Of a stretch of DNA of 64,000 nt, positions 1 to 13,400 are shown piece after piece. A program made the position numbers and the translations under genes. Position 1 is the first letter of the stretch, and each line of letters opens with the position of its first letter. The notes below the pieces were generated by a model that was given only the letters and a program-made list of their open reading frames with translations, made no database searches and was not told the DNA's origin. The stretch spans positions 42,139 through 106,138 of the forward strand of contig VXCM01001340.1 of NCBI GenBank assembly GCA_014773175.1. The letters run 5' to 3'. This DNA comes from Lucifuga dentata (Eukaryota; Chordata; Actinopteri; Ophidiiformes; Bythitidae).

Positions 1-1246
1 CCACTGAGTAGCACTAGTATATATTTGTTGTTTTCTCCTTCTACTGTGCAGTGACAATAACATGTTAATTATAAGATGTTTTGGAGATAGTTTATTTTCT
101 TAACATATGGAATGTTTAACAGTTGGGCTTCCATGAGAAGAGCAAAAATAACATAATGCTTTCAACTTTCATCATTTCAACCAAGAAAAGCATTTTTTTT
201 GACAATACACCGCTGCAGATTTCCTATTAGTAATGTTTTGAATGTGTGATGGTCATAATTCTTACTAAAGATGTTGCAAACAGCTGCAGAAATTCTGGAT
301 TATAGGAAATGATATATTATTAATTAAATAATTATTGGAAATTTAGGAAAGAGTACTTAGATTTTGGGCATCAAGTTAGTGCTTTTTTTTTTTTTATAAA
401 ATGCTTTCTCCTTAAAATAAAGTCAATAAATCTCATAGAGCATCCAAGAGATGTTCTGAATCTGCTGATTTTTTTTTTTTTCTCCCTATGGCCATGTAAT
501 GAAGGGTAATTCATCATCTCCTAATTTTTGCAAGTGAATTCTTCTGAGACTTAGCAACTCTCATCATTTCTCTGGGAGAATTGTTTTTATTGTATTTCTG
601 CTACCTAGTGACAAACAAAAATCAATCAGCTTTAATTTTTTTTAATTTTTTTTTACTGGTAAATGTAAATAAAATTATCTCCTTGAACAAAATCCCTGGA
701 CCCTGTTTGATAAGTTATTTCTTGAATGTCATTTTTATATTTACACATTACATATAATATTCCAGTGAGAGGTCTGAAATGAATGTATGTGCAGTACATC
801 TTATCGTCTCGCTTCAAAGGGCATGCAATGTAGGTAACTACTAGCACTTTAAATGCAGTCTCGTACCTGAATCCCTCTCAAGCATTTGTGGGAACCATGG
901 AAAATGTAGATCATAGCATTTCATCCACAGAATGTTAACAATGAAGAAGGACACGCACCAGTGCATCCACAAGTACCTGCATATACAATATGTTGAATAT
1001 TTACTGAGCACACTGAATAGTCAACATTCACATAATTATCCTCCATTTTCTATGATGTTTTGTAATGGACATGAAGGCTTCCTCTTCTCTTTCCTGCATT
1101 CAGTAAAAGGTTTCTTAGAGAAGCCCGTGGTTTAGCTTAAGTTTGTATCATGTGTTGTGTTGTCAGCACAGAGGCAGAATATATAAGCAGCATGATAAAG
1201 ATGTGACGAAGCAGTGATCATCTTTTATATTATGTTTCATTGACAG
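1..1246. other. pth2r intron (partial)
   Basis: Intron leading to the TM3 exon. AT-rich with poly-T runs near 384, 470 and 640. I found no upstream pth2r exon and no clear repeat in it. Confidence 0.6.
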
Positions 1247-1400
1247 ATTGGCTGTAAGGTGATAGTGCTGCTCTTCATCTATTTTCTGTCCACCAACTAC
1301 TACTGGATCCTGGTGGAAGGACTTTACCTCCACAGCCTCATCTTCATGGCCTTCAGATCAGACTCCAAGTACCTGTGGGGATTCACACTCATCGGATGGG
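1247..1400 (+). CDS. pth2r: pth2r exon: TM3 and ICL2
   Basis: 154-nt exon starting in phase 0 after TGACAG and ending before GTATGT. It begins IGCK, whose cysteine is the conserved TM3 cysteine that pairs with ECL2, and continues through [19 protein letters not shown] into [11 protein letters not shown]. Position 1375 or so reads R where PTH receptors usually have a second F (MAFF to MAFR). Confidence 0.93.
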
Positions 1401-4400
1401 GTATGTAGACAATATGCTAATACACTACATTTCCTGTTGTTCCATTATAGTGTATAGTTACGTGAATTATCAATATTACAAGACCTATGAAACAGGCCTG
1501 CTAAAAAGCAACCCTTCTAACAAACACTACATTTACACTACAGATCTTGGTGCTCAGTTCAGATCTTTTGCTTTTATTTAATGTTATGGACAGTGTATTT
1601 ACATTTTCTTTTTTAAGTGGCTCATATCCAATACCTCTGTTTACACGGCTGTGACCTGAAGCACACCGGATGCAGAAACACGGGTTTGCGCATGCTGACA
1701 TTTCTGAGAAGGATGCAAACAATATGCTGCCAGGGACAAAAATTACACAAGTATTTATTATATGATCAGTAGATTTGCAACTTTCAAATGTGCAAAGAAG
1801 CATTCAATAGGTTGTGCGAGTGTGCATTGCCAAGATTCTCCCATCAGGATACGTGAAATGTGTAATCTTGATAGCTATCCCCATTTTTTACTAAATTTAT
1901 CAGTAATCTGACTACACTTTTTTTCCTCAGTAACTGCAATGGAATACAGTTAAATTTTTTTTGTATCCCGATTACAAAACGCCGTCACATGTACTCCATT
2001 ACTATGCTGATACATAGTACGTCTCCATTTCTACTGACAGAGAGTGAATGAATATTTATGTCGTTCATTATGTGAATCAAGTAGGACAGTGTCACATTCA
2101 TTACCAGTTAGTTGAAATGGCAAGTTAATTCCGATCTGTGTATTTAGAGCTGAGGAAAAGATTCAAATCAGGTCACTTGTACGTGGTCACGCAAATGAAC
2201 CAATTAATGTAAGTGCAGCAAAAATAATGCCAATGGTGAAAGTTCTAGGTTACACAAAGATCAACCTTGATAAATCTCCCACTTCTCATGCAAATTCATG
2301 AGGAAACATATAAAATATAATGCCCAAATACAAGAACTTCATGGAGAGTGAATGGGGTGACATCTTTGTTATTAACTTTCCAGGTTCCAGTTATATTTTA
2401 TTTAAAAAAAAAAAAAAAAANTTTAAAAAAAAAAAAAAAAGCACTGTACAGCATTGCTTTCTTGCTCTTTTGATCATGTTTGCTACACTACAACAAGTAA
2501 AGACATCAATAATAATTACACATAAAATCTGTGTTACTTCCAAAAACCTCATTACCTTTATAAACCGCATTTACACACTTTGCAGTTTTGACTGAGCAGA
2601 TGACCTACAGCAGCCAGATTTACTTTTCCTTTACTTGGTGGTGAAACATCTCCAGTTCTATATTTACAGCCCAGTGCATAGTTTCATTTTCAATTGACAT
2701 GCATATGAAGTGCAGATTCATCCTCAGTGTTGGTAAATATACAGCTAACTTGAAATCAAATTTTGTAGCCAATTTTTGTGAGCAATTTGCACTCTGCTGA
2801 GGCTCAAATGGAACTCATTAACATCGATGTACAAGTTCTTGTAACCTGGTAAGCTTTAAATGATATTAATGTACATTTTTTCTATTGCTGTTCCTTTTGT
2901 TGCTCTGCTTTTAATACTGTTACTGAGTAAATCAAAAACATGACCATCTGCATTTTTCCTCTGCAGCAGCTGCAGTGGCCTTACTTCATAATTACATGCT
3001 ATTGTCTGCCAAGAAATGCTTCAGCTTCAGCCTTTCTATTTACAAAGCTCTGACCCTGCTGGCTGCTCTGGTCCTGATCGTCATGACAACAGACCAAGCC
3101 AAGGCATAACCACGTAACAGCGAATGTGTTGGTCGTCCCATAAATTGGATCATATAATACAGGTTGTGGAACAAGTCAAATCAATATTTGTATCAATATA
3201 GATACGATCAGACAAATACTGACAAAGAGAATATTTTTTTATGGAAGCCCGAATGAGGTGGTCTGGCGAAGACTCACCAAGGGTGGATTTATTTCATAAA
3301 TATCAGGTGGTTTTTGGTGTAATTACTCTATTGCTGATAATGTTTTATAGTTCTAAACCATTTCCTGCACAAATATCGACGTCCTGTTCCAAAATTAGTT
3401 CTTCTAAATTTCTCCATTCACATATTTTAGACACCATAAACCCTGTGACAAAACATTAAGGAAAAGCCCTTTGAGACATTGTATATGATACTGGGCTATA
3501 CAAATAAACTTGACTTGACTCGGAAATTTGTCTACAGTGAAGGAGGAAAAAAGTCTAAAGATACACATTTTAATATATATTGACCTTTTAATTCGGACAC
3601 ATGGCACACATCAACTTACTACTGCACTAGTTGTGCTGCATTAGACTCGGACCGCCTCCACAGAGCCCACGACGAGCACACCCACCCCAGCATGAAGTCA
3701 GTTCACACAACACCTTCCCGTTCTGACACAACCAAAGATCAAAAGAAACTGACAAAGGTGCAAAGAAAAATTCAGTGTGCTTGCTGCCACAGATGACATG
3801 GTGACATATGAAAACCCATGCTAATGACCATGCTGCTGATGAATTTGATATTCTCCCATCTCCATCCCATTCAACTTAATCAATCATGGGCCAGTCATGG
3901 TCAGACAGAGTTAAGTCCACTTAATTAAATGCTTGTGTTTTATCTCTACTTGTCAGTCAAATGTCTGCATTCTAGTCCACTGATGCATAGCACTTGGCAG
4001 CGGTGACCTTTCCTTTCAGTTTATCACAAAAAACCTCAATTATGAAAAATGTCAGCTAAAACTGTCTGGCAGATCTGAGTGCAGATAAAGAGTTTCACAC
4101 AACTGAGACGTCATACTCAGCCACACAATAATTTACTGACTTCAAAACTGCAATTCAAGACATTCATTGACATTAATAAACTGGAATAAATTCAAACAGG
4201 AGTCAACAACTGACTTTTTTTTTTTTTTTTTANTTTTTTTTTTTTTTTTTAAGATTTTGTTATGATTAGGCAGGCACTGTGAGTACTAAGCAGTCTTCCC
4301 CACAGGCTGGCTGGGATTCTCTATTCATGTGTTCATTTAATGAAGCGAGGCCTGCAAAAACCGCGTTCAGCCACACACACCTCATGGCTCAACTGGAATC

Positions 4401-7400
4401 AGTCAACTTTGTACAGGATAATACTTGATGTTCGCTATACACGCACACACATGCATGATGCCACTGACTGCCATGTATTTCAAATTTTTTTTTCTTTTTA
4501 GATATAATCAAATAATTAGAGTCAATGTTAATGGTTTAAATAATTTTTACAAAAATCACAATACATACATTACAAGGTAACTACTGTATTATTTATTAAA
4601 ATGCCTCAAAAACAATGTATCAAGCAGCTTCCTATTTTAAACTGAGAACAAGTATTTGTCCTTACCAAACAAAGAAAAGTAATCAGACACTCAAACTGCT
4701 CCAATATTATTTTATCAGTGTAGAGAAATTTAGGCACTCTGGGTTACAAATCAGATGATGTCAAGGTTACTGATACAAGTCTATGCCATTACTGAATTAA
4801 CAGCAACAGAATGATGTTTTGGAAAAGATACCAACTTTCATAAAGAGGGGCTGGTATGTATCCTTGGCTAGGAATCTGGTTTGAAAACAAAGTTCATAGC
4901 ATCACGAGTTCATGACGTTCCTTCACAAATAGTTCCTTCAGGTAACTATAGCAGTACTCACAGCTTGTTATCTGTCTTGTGTAATTTCAGGTGTTCCAGC
5001 TCTTTTTGTGGCAGCATGGGCGATTGTCAGGGCCATGCTAGCAGATGCCAGGTAAGACAGCAAACTACATTTTCTTTGACAATAACAGACTTCTAATTGT
5101 AATATCCTATTAAAATCTCGCCCTGTGTGTATAAATCTACTTAATTTCATGACAACTGACACATTAACTTTGTGAATTATAGTAAAAACACAAACATGAA
5201 GAGAGACGGTACTTGAAAGAGCTTTTCAAAGTGGTGATTAGTGTTAAATTGGGATGACTTTTAAATCATGCGTTGTGTCTAGTTAAATTTGCAATGCAGC
5301 ACTGAATAAATGTTTCTCTGTGAAGCTTCTCTTTTGCACATTATCACCTCTGATATTTCAGTAACAGAAAGACCAATGCAGAGAGGCGCAGTACCGGTTT
5401 AGTTTTTACCATTTGAATGGTCCACCTTCATTATCCACATAAGAATCTCATCACAGGTTGTGTGACCCCAGCGCCAATGTTGATGTAATGTTTTTCTAAA
5501 CCACTGACTTAGTGATTACTAGCGCTGTTGCCTCACAGGAAGACGATCCTGGGTTCAATGTGGAGTTTGCATGTTCTCCCTGTGTCTGTGTGGTTTTCCT
5601 CTGGGTGCTCTGTTTTCATCCCACCTCCAAAAACATGCAAGTTAGGTGAATTGGAAGCTCTAAATTGACTTTAGGTGTGAATGTGTGCGTGTCTCGCCCA
5701 GTGACTGCTGAAATAGGCTCCAGAGCTCCAGTTAGGAGCTCTGGAGCCCTGTTTTCTTCATCTTTGATTTCCTCTATCTCCATCTCCATATCACTCCCAT
5801 TTTATCTATCTGATCCCCCCCTCTATCTGATGTTCCTTTGCTCCTCTCCTCTCCTCTTTGTCTCTTTATTACAGGTGTTGGGAGTTAAGTGCAGGTAACA
5901 TCAAGTGGATCTACCAGGTTCCCATCCTGACAGCTATCGGGGTAAGAATGTGAGCATGTTTTCTGGTAACTACTAAAATCAAATCTTTTCACATTTTCAT
6001 CATCAAAAGAAATAAATATTTACAAACTTATGACAGCATTGGCAGACAACAAACAATCAACAGCATTTGAGGAAGATAATGAATCTTTAAGTGTATGACA
6101 AAGTGATGCCTACAAAAACATCCATGTCACTCTATTCTCTCACTCTCTCTCTCTCTCTCTCAGTTCTACTGAAATTTCTCTCCACAGTTAATGTGTTTCA
6201 AGGCCACTGATTATAGTGTCATAAACACTATGAGTTGAAGTGTTTACTGTGAATAAAAATAAACATTTGTACATATCCTAATAGATCACTCACAAAGATC
6301 CCTGTCACTCATTTGTGTTGTCATCAGTGTTTTTCTGATATAATAATTAATCACTCAGAGCTTTTGTCAAATCATCCAAACACAAGTACACAGGCGGGAT
6401 GAAATGCTGTTTCTCCAGGACTTCCTGGTGCTACATTTAACATAGTGCATGTAGCAGGAAGTACAGTAACAAGACAAAGAGAGAATAGTGCAAAAGAACA
6501 CATTTATTGTACTGAAATAAGAGTAAAAGTCTGTGCAAAGAGTTCGCAGGTGCCATAATTAATTGACAGCCAGGGATGCTATTAGAGCAACAAAAGACTT
6601 CCAGCGTTATTTGACTATTAAATGTTAATTACTCATCATCTTGCCTGTCATAAATTACACATTTGACTGGTATATTTAAAAGGCATTGTATGACATGGAG
6701 AAGAAGCCAAAGCTGCCTGCTGTGTTAATATTCAGTATTTATAGAATGCTGTATAACTGTGCATAATGAAGTACCTGAGACGGCCTTGAGCAGTCATTCA
6801 CTCTACATGTCCTGCAGTACTGGAATCATTCTTGCGCATCAGATTGTCACAGCATGGTTGCATTTTTTGTTAATTTATAGACTGGGGAAACAGTTCTTGA
6901 TGTTATCTCGAGACTGACTACAAATCTATTCTGTTTCTGCATTTTTTTCTCCTCTTTTTGTTTTGCTCCATCCATCAAAGACATTAGATTTCATATCTGG
7001 TCCATATTTAGCTGATGAAGCTTCTTAAATAATGGAAAAATGTCATCTATGACACACTTCTTTCTGGATTTGTAGTTAGTACATTTCTGACTCACTATTA
7101 CCTCTTAAAGGAAGTTTTGGTCCCATTTGTTGGATCCAAAAATGTCTTCATATTTCATTATAGTGGAAAGATAGGTCGTCATGGGTCTAGTGATTCATTT
7201 TTGAGGTGAATTTAGTAATTTGTAAATGATTTCTTAGCACTAAGCCATGGGATTATTTAGATATTTTTAGGCTGCTTTTTTTTTTTTTTAACTNTTTTTT
7301 TTTTTTTTAACTATCCAATTCTTTTCTTTCTCTGTATGTTTTCATACAGACCCAGAGGAAGATTTCAGCAAATTTACTCTCATTTTCTATTATTAAATAA

Positions 7401-10400
7401 CACATTTAGAGGATTGTGCAGCTCCAGGTTTGCACTAAGTGCTTTCTTTGTGTTTTCTTTCCACAAAGTCTATTTTTCATAACTGCTCTGAATGTTAGAT
7501 TTCACAAAAATGATGAGTATAGCTATCATGGAAAAAAAAAATATTTTAATGAAGTTGTTTGAAATATACCGTATAATGACACACAACACACATGACCAAA
7601 CTGACAGATTTTGAAGATATGCAAGATGGAGTGAAACAAAGTGAATGAACACCAAACCGTGAACAGTGTCCCTGAAAATGGTCTTCCTTTATCTGTCTGT
7701 CTATCTGTGTGTGTGTGTGTGTGTGTGTTTCTGAATAATCATGTACAGTTCTACTTTATGGCACTAGGGCCACAACTCACACCTCTACCACCTTTAACTA
7801 ACACAGAGACAGAGATGGTCCTCAGAAGTTTGGTTAAATATCGCTGGTTAAAAAAAATAAAAAAAAAAAATCAATTTGTGATTTACTTTAACAGGAAAGG
7901 AGGAACAGTATAGATGGTGCATCTGCATATCAATTGAGGACAACTTTTCTTGTATATTACTGAGAGAAATTATGCAGATATGGAACTTATAAAAATGTTC
8001 TACTGCAGATTGTATTGATTTAAACTAGATTATTGTTGTTTAAATAGTATGCTTCCATTATTAAAATATAAGATATATATGAAAACTGAATAGTGGACAC
8101 ATCGCATTAGTCTACACAACTTCTACTGTACACATCAACAGCCGCATGTACTGCTATGTGTCCATCAGCAAAGACACAGAACACCTCTGATGTTTCCTTC
8201 TGTAGAAGTATCAGGAAAATGACGTTACGTGTAATACATTCTGGATGAATGGCAGTGGTGGAGGAAGTATTGAAAAACTGTACTTAAGTAAAAATACAAA
8301 TAAACACGTAGAGAGCATATCACCCCTGTCCTGGCTTCCTTAGACTGGCTTCCAGTTCATTTCCGAATTCAGTTTAAAATTCTTCTAATCACGTTTAAAG
8401 CCATTCATGGTCAGGCTCCCTTCTATATCTGCCCTAACGCCATATATTGCACCAAGACCGCTTAGATCTGCTGACCAAAAACTATTACATATCCCTCGGT
8501 CTAGGTTCAAAACATAGGGTGATCGTGCGTTCAGTGCCATTGCTCCAACACTGTGAAATCAGTTACCCCTTAATATCCACTCTGTCGAGTCAGTGCAGCA
8601 TTTTAAGAAATTGGTAAAAATATATTTATATAAACAGGCTTTCATGTAATCTTGATTGGTTTCCATAAGTGAAATCCAGGTGGATCTCTGTAAAGGTGTG
8701 CAGAGCTGATGTTTAGCTACAGTTTCTGTCTTTTACGTGTACCTTGGTCATTTTTAATAGCTTTGCCTGCTTTTTATCTTATTATTTATTTTATATTATT
8801 TTAATTGTTTTGGACTGCATGTGCTCTTGATTATCATGTCTCTAGTCTTGGTGACTTTCTGTAATGTACGTTGTGTCTGGATTCCTGCTCAGGTTACACG
8901 TTTTGGTGTGATCAAGTCGATTAATATTTGTTTTTCGCTCTTTGTGAAGCACTTTGTAACTTATGTTTTGAGAAGTGCTATATAAATAAAGTTTATTATT
9001 ATTATAAACAGACAAAAATGTAGTGAAGTAAAAGTACCACATTGAAAATTCTACTTAAGTAAAAGTAAAAAAGTACTTGCTCTTAAATGTACTTTTAGTA
9101 CTAAAAGTACTGAAAATATTCCCTAATGCAGCGGGTAACAATATCAAAGCTTGTCTTGCAGCTGGTAATTTTTAGGGCTGGGCTGCCCCCTGAAAGTCTA
9201 TTATCTGAATAATCTGTCCGAGACAAGTCAAGCTGTCTTTTTAAAAAAAAAATTAAAATTTTTTAAAAAAAAGGAACTGGTTTATTTTACATACAGGCAT
9301 TGAACACAAAACAAGGAGGGGAGTATGTGGAGGCGCACTGATAAAGAACAGAGCCTCTGCGCTGAGACTGGGTCTGAGGAGTTCCGGGCGTCACCTACCC
9401 CGCAACAGCCACCACCTGCAGCCAGACAACAGGTCCGTCAGCCCGCACAGCGCACACGCGAGTNCCCCGCAACAGCCACCACCTGCAGCCAGACAACAGG
9501 TCCGTCAGCCCGCACAGCGCACACGCGAGTGGGTCGCTTAGTTGGAGGTGGGGGACATACGGTTGTCCTGTCGGGAGGGAGGCTCTGACCTGCGCCTTTT
9601 TTTCTGCCTCGCTCGCACAAAACTATCGCTCCCAGCTGAATACAGCCAGCCTCCTGGAGGTGTGCGGGAGTGCGTGGAGTAAAAAGAAAAAAGTAAAAAA
9701 ACGTAAACGCTGCGGCGAACGTGAGCGCCTTGGGAGGGGGATTAAAAAAAAAAAACGAGCGAATATTCAAATCTTCCTATTAAACTGCCAAATCTGATTC
9801 GACAAACACAATTCTGATTCGGGGACAGCCTTTGTAGTTTTTAACCTTAACTCAACTGAATGGCCACGCAGGCAGTAATGTAACCATCGCTGGTTCTTAG
9901 CATCCAAGCTGACACCCAGAACCGAACCTACATGGCGTTAGCAACAGGTGTGCGTGGCAAGCTAACCAATGTGCTAACTTATTACAATTACCACTAGGTT
10001 AAAGTGTCATAATCATAGCGACTTTGCTAGTGTTGCATTTAAAAAAGATGTTAGCCGAGATGACATTACAAGTTGTACCACTAAGACTTCACCAACCTTA
10101 ACTAATTAACATGCTAAAGTGAGCTAGCGTTTAGCGACTTAACTTACCTCCATGTTTCTTTAAATTTGACGGTGAATTCTTGAAAGCAAGCAGCTCATTT
10201 TTGCAGGGCACACAGAAGGCACCGGAATGTCCAAGAGTTGTTTTTACAACCCGTTATTCGAATAAATCCTGTAAGTACGGCCATGGGTGTGTTATTTCTT
10301 GCTGTGGCTGAGTATCTCCGCTGGTCTCTCCTGACTCCATGGAAAGAGGATCTACCTGTATCTGATGGTTCAGTGGACCAATCCTCTGTCTATTGATTAC

Positions 10401-13400
10401 TTTTAAAAACATAGAAAAAAAAATGCAGCAATCTGACTGTAACGTGTAACGCAACGCAGTGGAGAAATGTAGTGGAGTGCAAAGTATAGATATTTGCTGT
10501 AAAATGTAGTGGAGTAAAAGTAAAAAGTACTGAGAACTAAATTTACTTAAGCACATTTTTCATCCTCACAGTAACGAAGTACAAGTACTTCGTTACATTC
10601 CACGAATGGTAAACATGCTTTGCCTCTCCATTTTCCCCTCATTTCAAATTCAGATGAGCTTTATGTCATGAAAAGCAGGACTTCATACCTGTGCAAAATA
10701 GGAAATAAAGAGCAAATATGATGCAAATGCAGTCCTCTCTCTCATCAGTTATTGCATAAACTGAATTTATTCTCTGACTAAATACTGAGGAGTGAAGAGG
10801 AATATCCAGGAGACCATTTTTGCAGCAATTCTGAACAAATAAAGTACCATGAATTTGTACGTCTTCTTTGAAAGACATGTTTTGACTTTAATCAAAGCAG
10901 GCAAAATGTCCCAGAGATTCAAATGAAGTAATTTTATTGCTTTGAATGTGTGCCTATGCTGTCACGTCCTAATCTGTCTGTATTACCACAAACCCATTAA
11001 AGACTATGATGGACTCTCTTCTGAAGATACAAAGAGTGTATACTTGAAGAAGAGAGAGTTCATATTGTGTTGTTGACATAATTCAAAGTCCTAAAAAGTC
11101 AGATCTAACCATGTAAAACAGAACCTGAACCTGCCTGAACAGCAGTTTAAAATGACTAGAACCAAACTTTAAGGAGGATGATTTGACCATGGCCTAAGAG
11201 ATTTCTTGACATATGAAAACAACATGTGGCAGAGGAAACATCACTCCACTTTGTGTTGCTGTACTCTTTACCTCTGACTTGTCTATAATTTTCATCGAAA
11301 TACTGGTGTATTATTCCACTTGGCTACCACAGAGAATCACTGATTCTGATTGGTTGGCAGGTGTTCATTATTTCCTTGTAACAGACAGTATAATTTAGTA
11401 CATTTTATTTGCACGATTGTACACATACAAGGATAAAAAAGAAACAAAGAATCACAAAAACAATTCAGGGAAACAATCAACACAACACAGTTCTCGTGTG
11501 GGAAAGGTAAAAAGCAGCTTATTCAGGTCCCCTCTCCAACATCCTCAATTCAATCCACCACACAACAAAACAGACAGAAGTGATTCAGATCACACAAAAC
11601 CAAAAAACAGACAGTTATCTTTCCACCACAATGACACTATGATTGCAATGACAACAGAGTCAGCTTCAGTATTTTTTAAAGGAATAAAATGATGTTGCCT
11701 GTTGTGCTACATCTAGGTATGAATTCCATAAAGTTGCACCTGTGTGTCAAAATGAAAAACGGACCACATTACTAGAACACAAAAAAAATTGAAGCTGTTT
11801 AGATTGGCTAGTACTATGCAGCACAAATGGACATCTGCATTTGTGCAAACTAAGTCCGTACATACTTTAGGTACCTGAGAATTCATAAATAAAATTTTAT
11901 AAATAAACATACGTTTGCAGTATGTTTATATTATATCCAGTTAAGGTTGAGTGAACAAAAAAGGGGGGCTGATGGTTCCTCTCTGTGAGAAGAGGTAGCT
12001 AATTGAACAAATTTCTTCTGCACTTTAAGTAGTCCACTAAGTTCAGTAGTATATGTGTTTGCCCATATAATATTACAGTAATTTAAATATGGATAAAAAC
12101 TGTAATATAATACTATAAGAAAGGACTGATTTACAAAATTAGAAATCTTTCTGATTATACCAAGTGATTTCATTGATTTTTTGACAACAAAGTCAATATG
12201 CTTTTCTTCCAGGATGAACTATCATCTATTATTATTATTCCTAAAAATGCTGCAAAGTTAACTTTGTCAGTTCTATTATTATCAATACATAATTGTAACA
12301 AGGAGTCCTCAACATATTTACAACCCTTAAATAACATNTTCTATTATTATCAATACATAATTGTAACAAGGAGTCCTCAACATATTTACAACCCTTAAAT
12401 AACATCAACTTAGATTTTTTTTTTTTAACATTTAATGATAGCTTATTCACTTATTCACCATAAACCATTTTGCATATTTTTGTAGACCTTGATTGGTTTC
12501 TTAGAGTGTCTAAGTTATGATGAGAAATAAATAGATTTGTATCATCTGCAAAAAGAATAGGTAGTAGTACTTCCGAAACCTTGGGCAGATCATTGCTATA
12601 AATTTAAAAAAGCAATGGACCAAGGATAGAACCTTGCGGTACCCCACATTGAATGACTGCGATATCAGATTTGTCCTGTTGTATCACAACATATTGCCTT
12701 CTAAATAATAAATAATTCTGAAACCATTTTAACACAGAACTGTTCAATCCATTTCTGGATAAGTTATCTATAAGAATATTGTGATTGACTGTGTCAAAAG
12801 CTATTGACAGATCTAGAAATATTCCGATAGCAAATTTGTTCTCATTAAGGGCAGTTGTTATTTTATCAAGAAGATGTAATACTGCTATATATGTTGAGTC
12901 ATTCTCACTGATAGTCACAGATCACATTATTTGTGTTTAAGTGAGTTACAAGCCTTTTTGTGAACAAGTTTTTCTAAAATTTTCAGGAAACAAAGAAGTA
13001 TGGAAACTGGACAATAATTTGATAATAGAACACTTCTGATGCAGGTGCTGTGATCCAAATCCAATCATCAGTTCAGGTTGACACAAAAAGCATCTGTAAG
13101 TGGATGGGAATTTTGATTTAGAACAAACAACCAGAGAAGGTCACACACACAGAAGGGTGGGTGAATAAAAAAAAAAAAAGCAAAATTAAACAGAAATCTA
13201 AATTCAGTTCTCATTTGGCCTCTCGCTTAGCAGCGATATAAATTAGAAAGACCAGTAGATTACTATTGAAAGTTCTGGATTGGAAGGCGAACTCTGTAAT
13301 TTTATAATGTTTGGAAATTTGCTCATCACTGAATTTGGTCTTTAGTAACCACCTAAAACACTAAATATGTGTCTTTTTTCTTTCTTTTTTTTTTCTATAA

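Larger units (their letters stand above)
8255..10603. mobile_element. hAT-type element, with nested LINE
   Basis: Flanked by GAATGGCA (8247..8254) and GAATGGTA (10604..10611), an 8-bp target duplication with one mismatch, as hAT elements make. Ends are GTGGTGGAGGAAGTATTG and, reversed, GTGGAATGTAACGAAGTA. Both subterminal regions are rich in ACTTAAGTAAAAGTA-like motifs. The interior holds an L2-like LINE (8307..9003), a CpG-rich stretch (about 9320..9780) and a BED-finger exon remnant on the minus strand. It lies in the large pth2r intron. Confidence 0.7.

Noticed and set aside
9320..9780. CpG-rich block as a gene promoter or CpG island
   Set aside because: It lies inside a bounded hAT element in the middle of a pth2r intron and carries a duplicated block from an assembly join.
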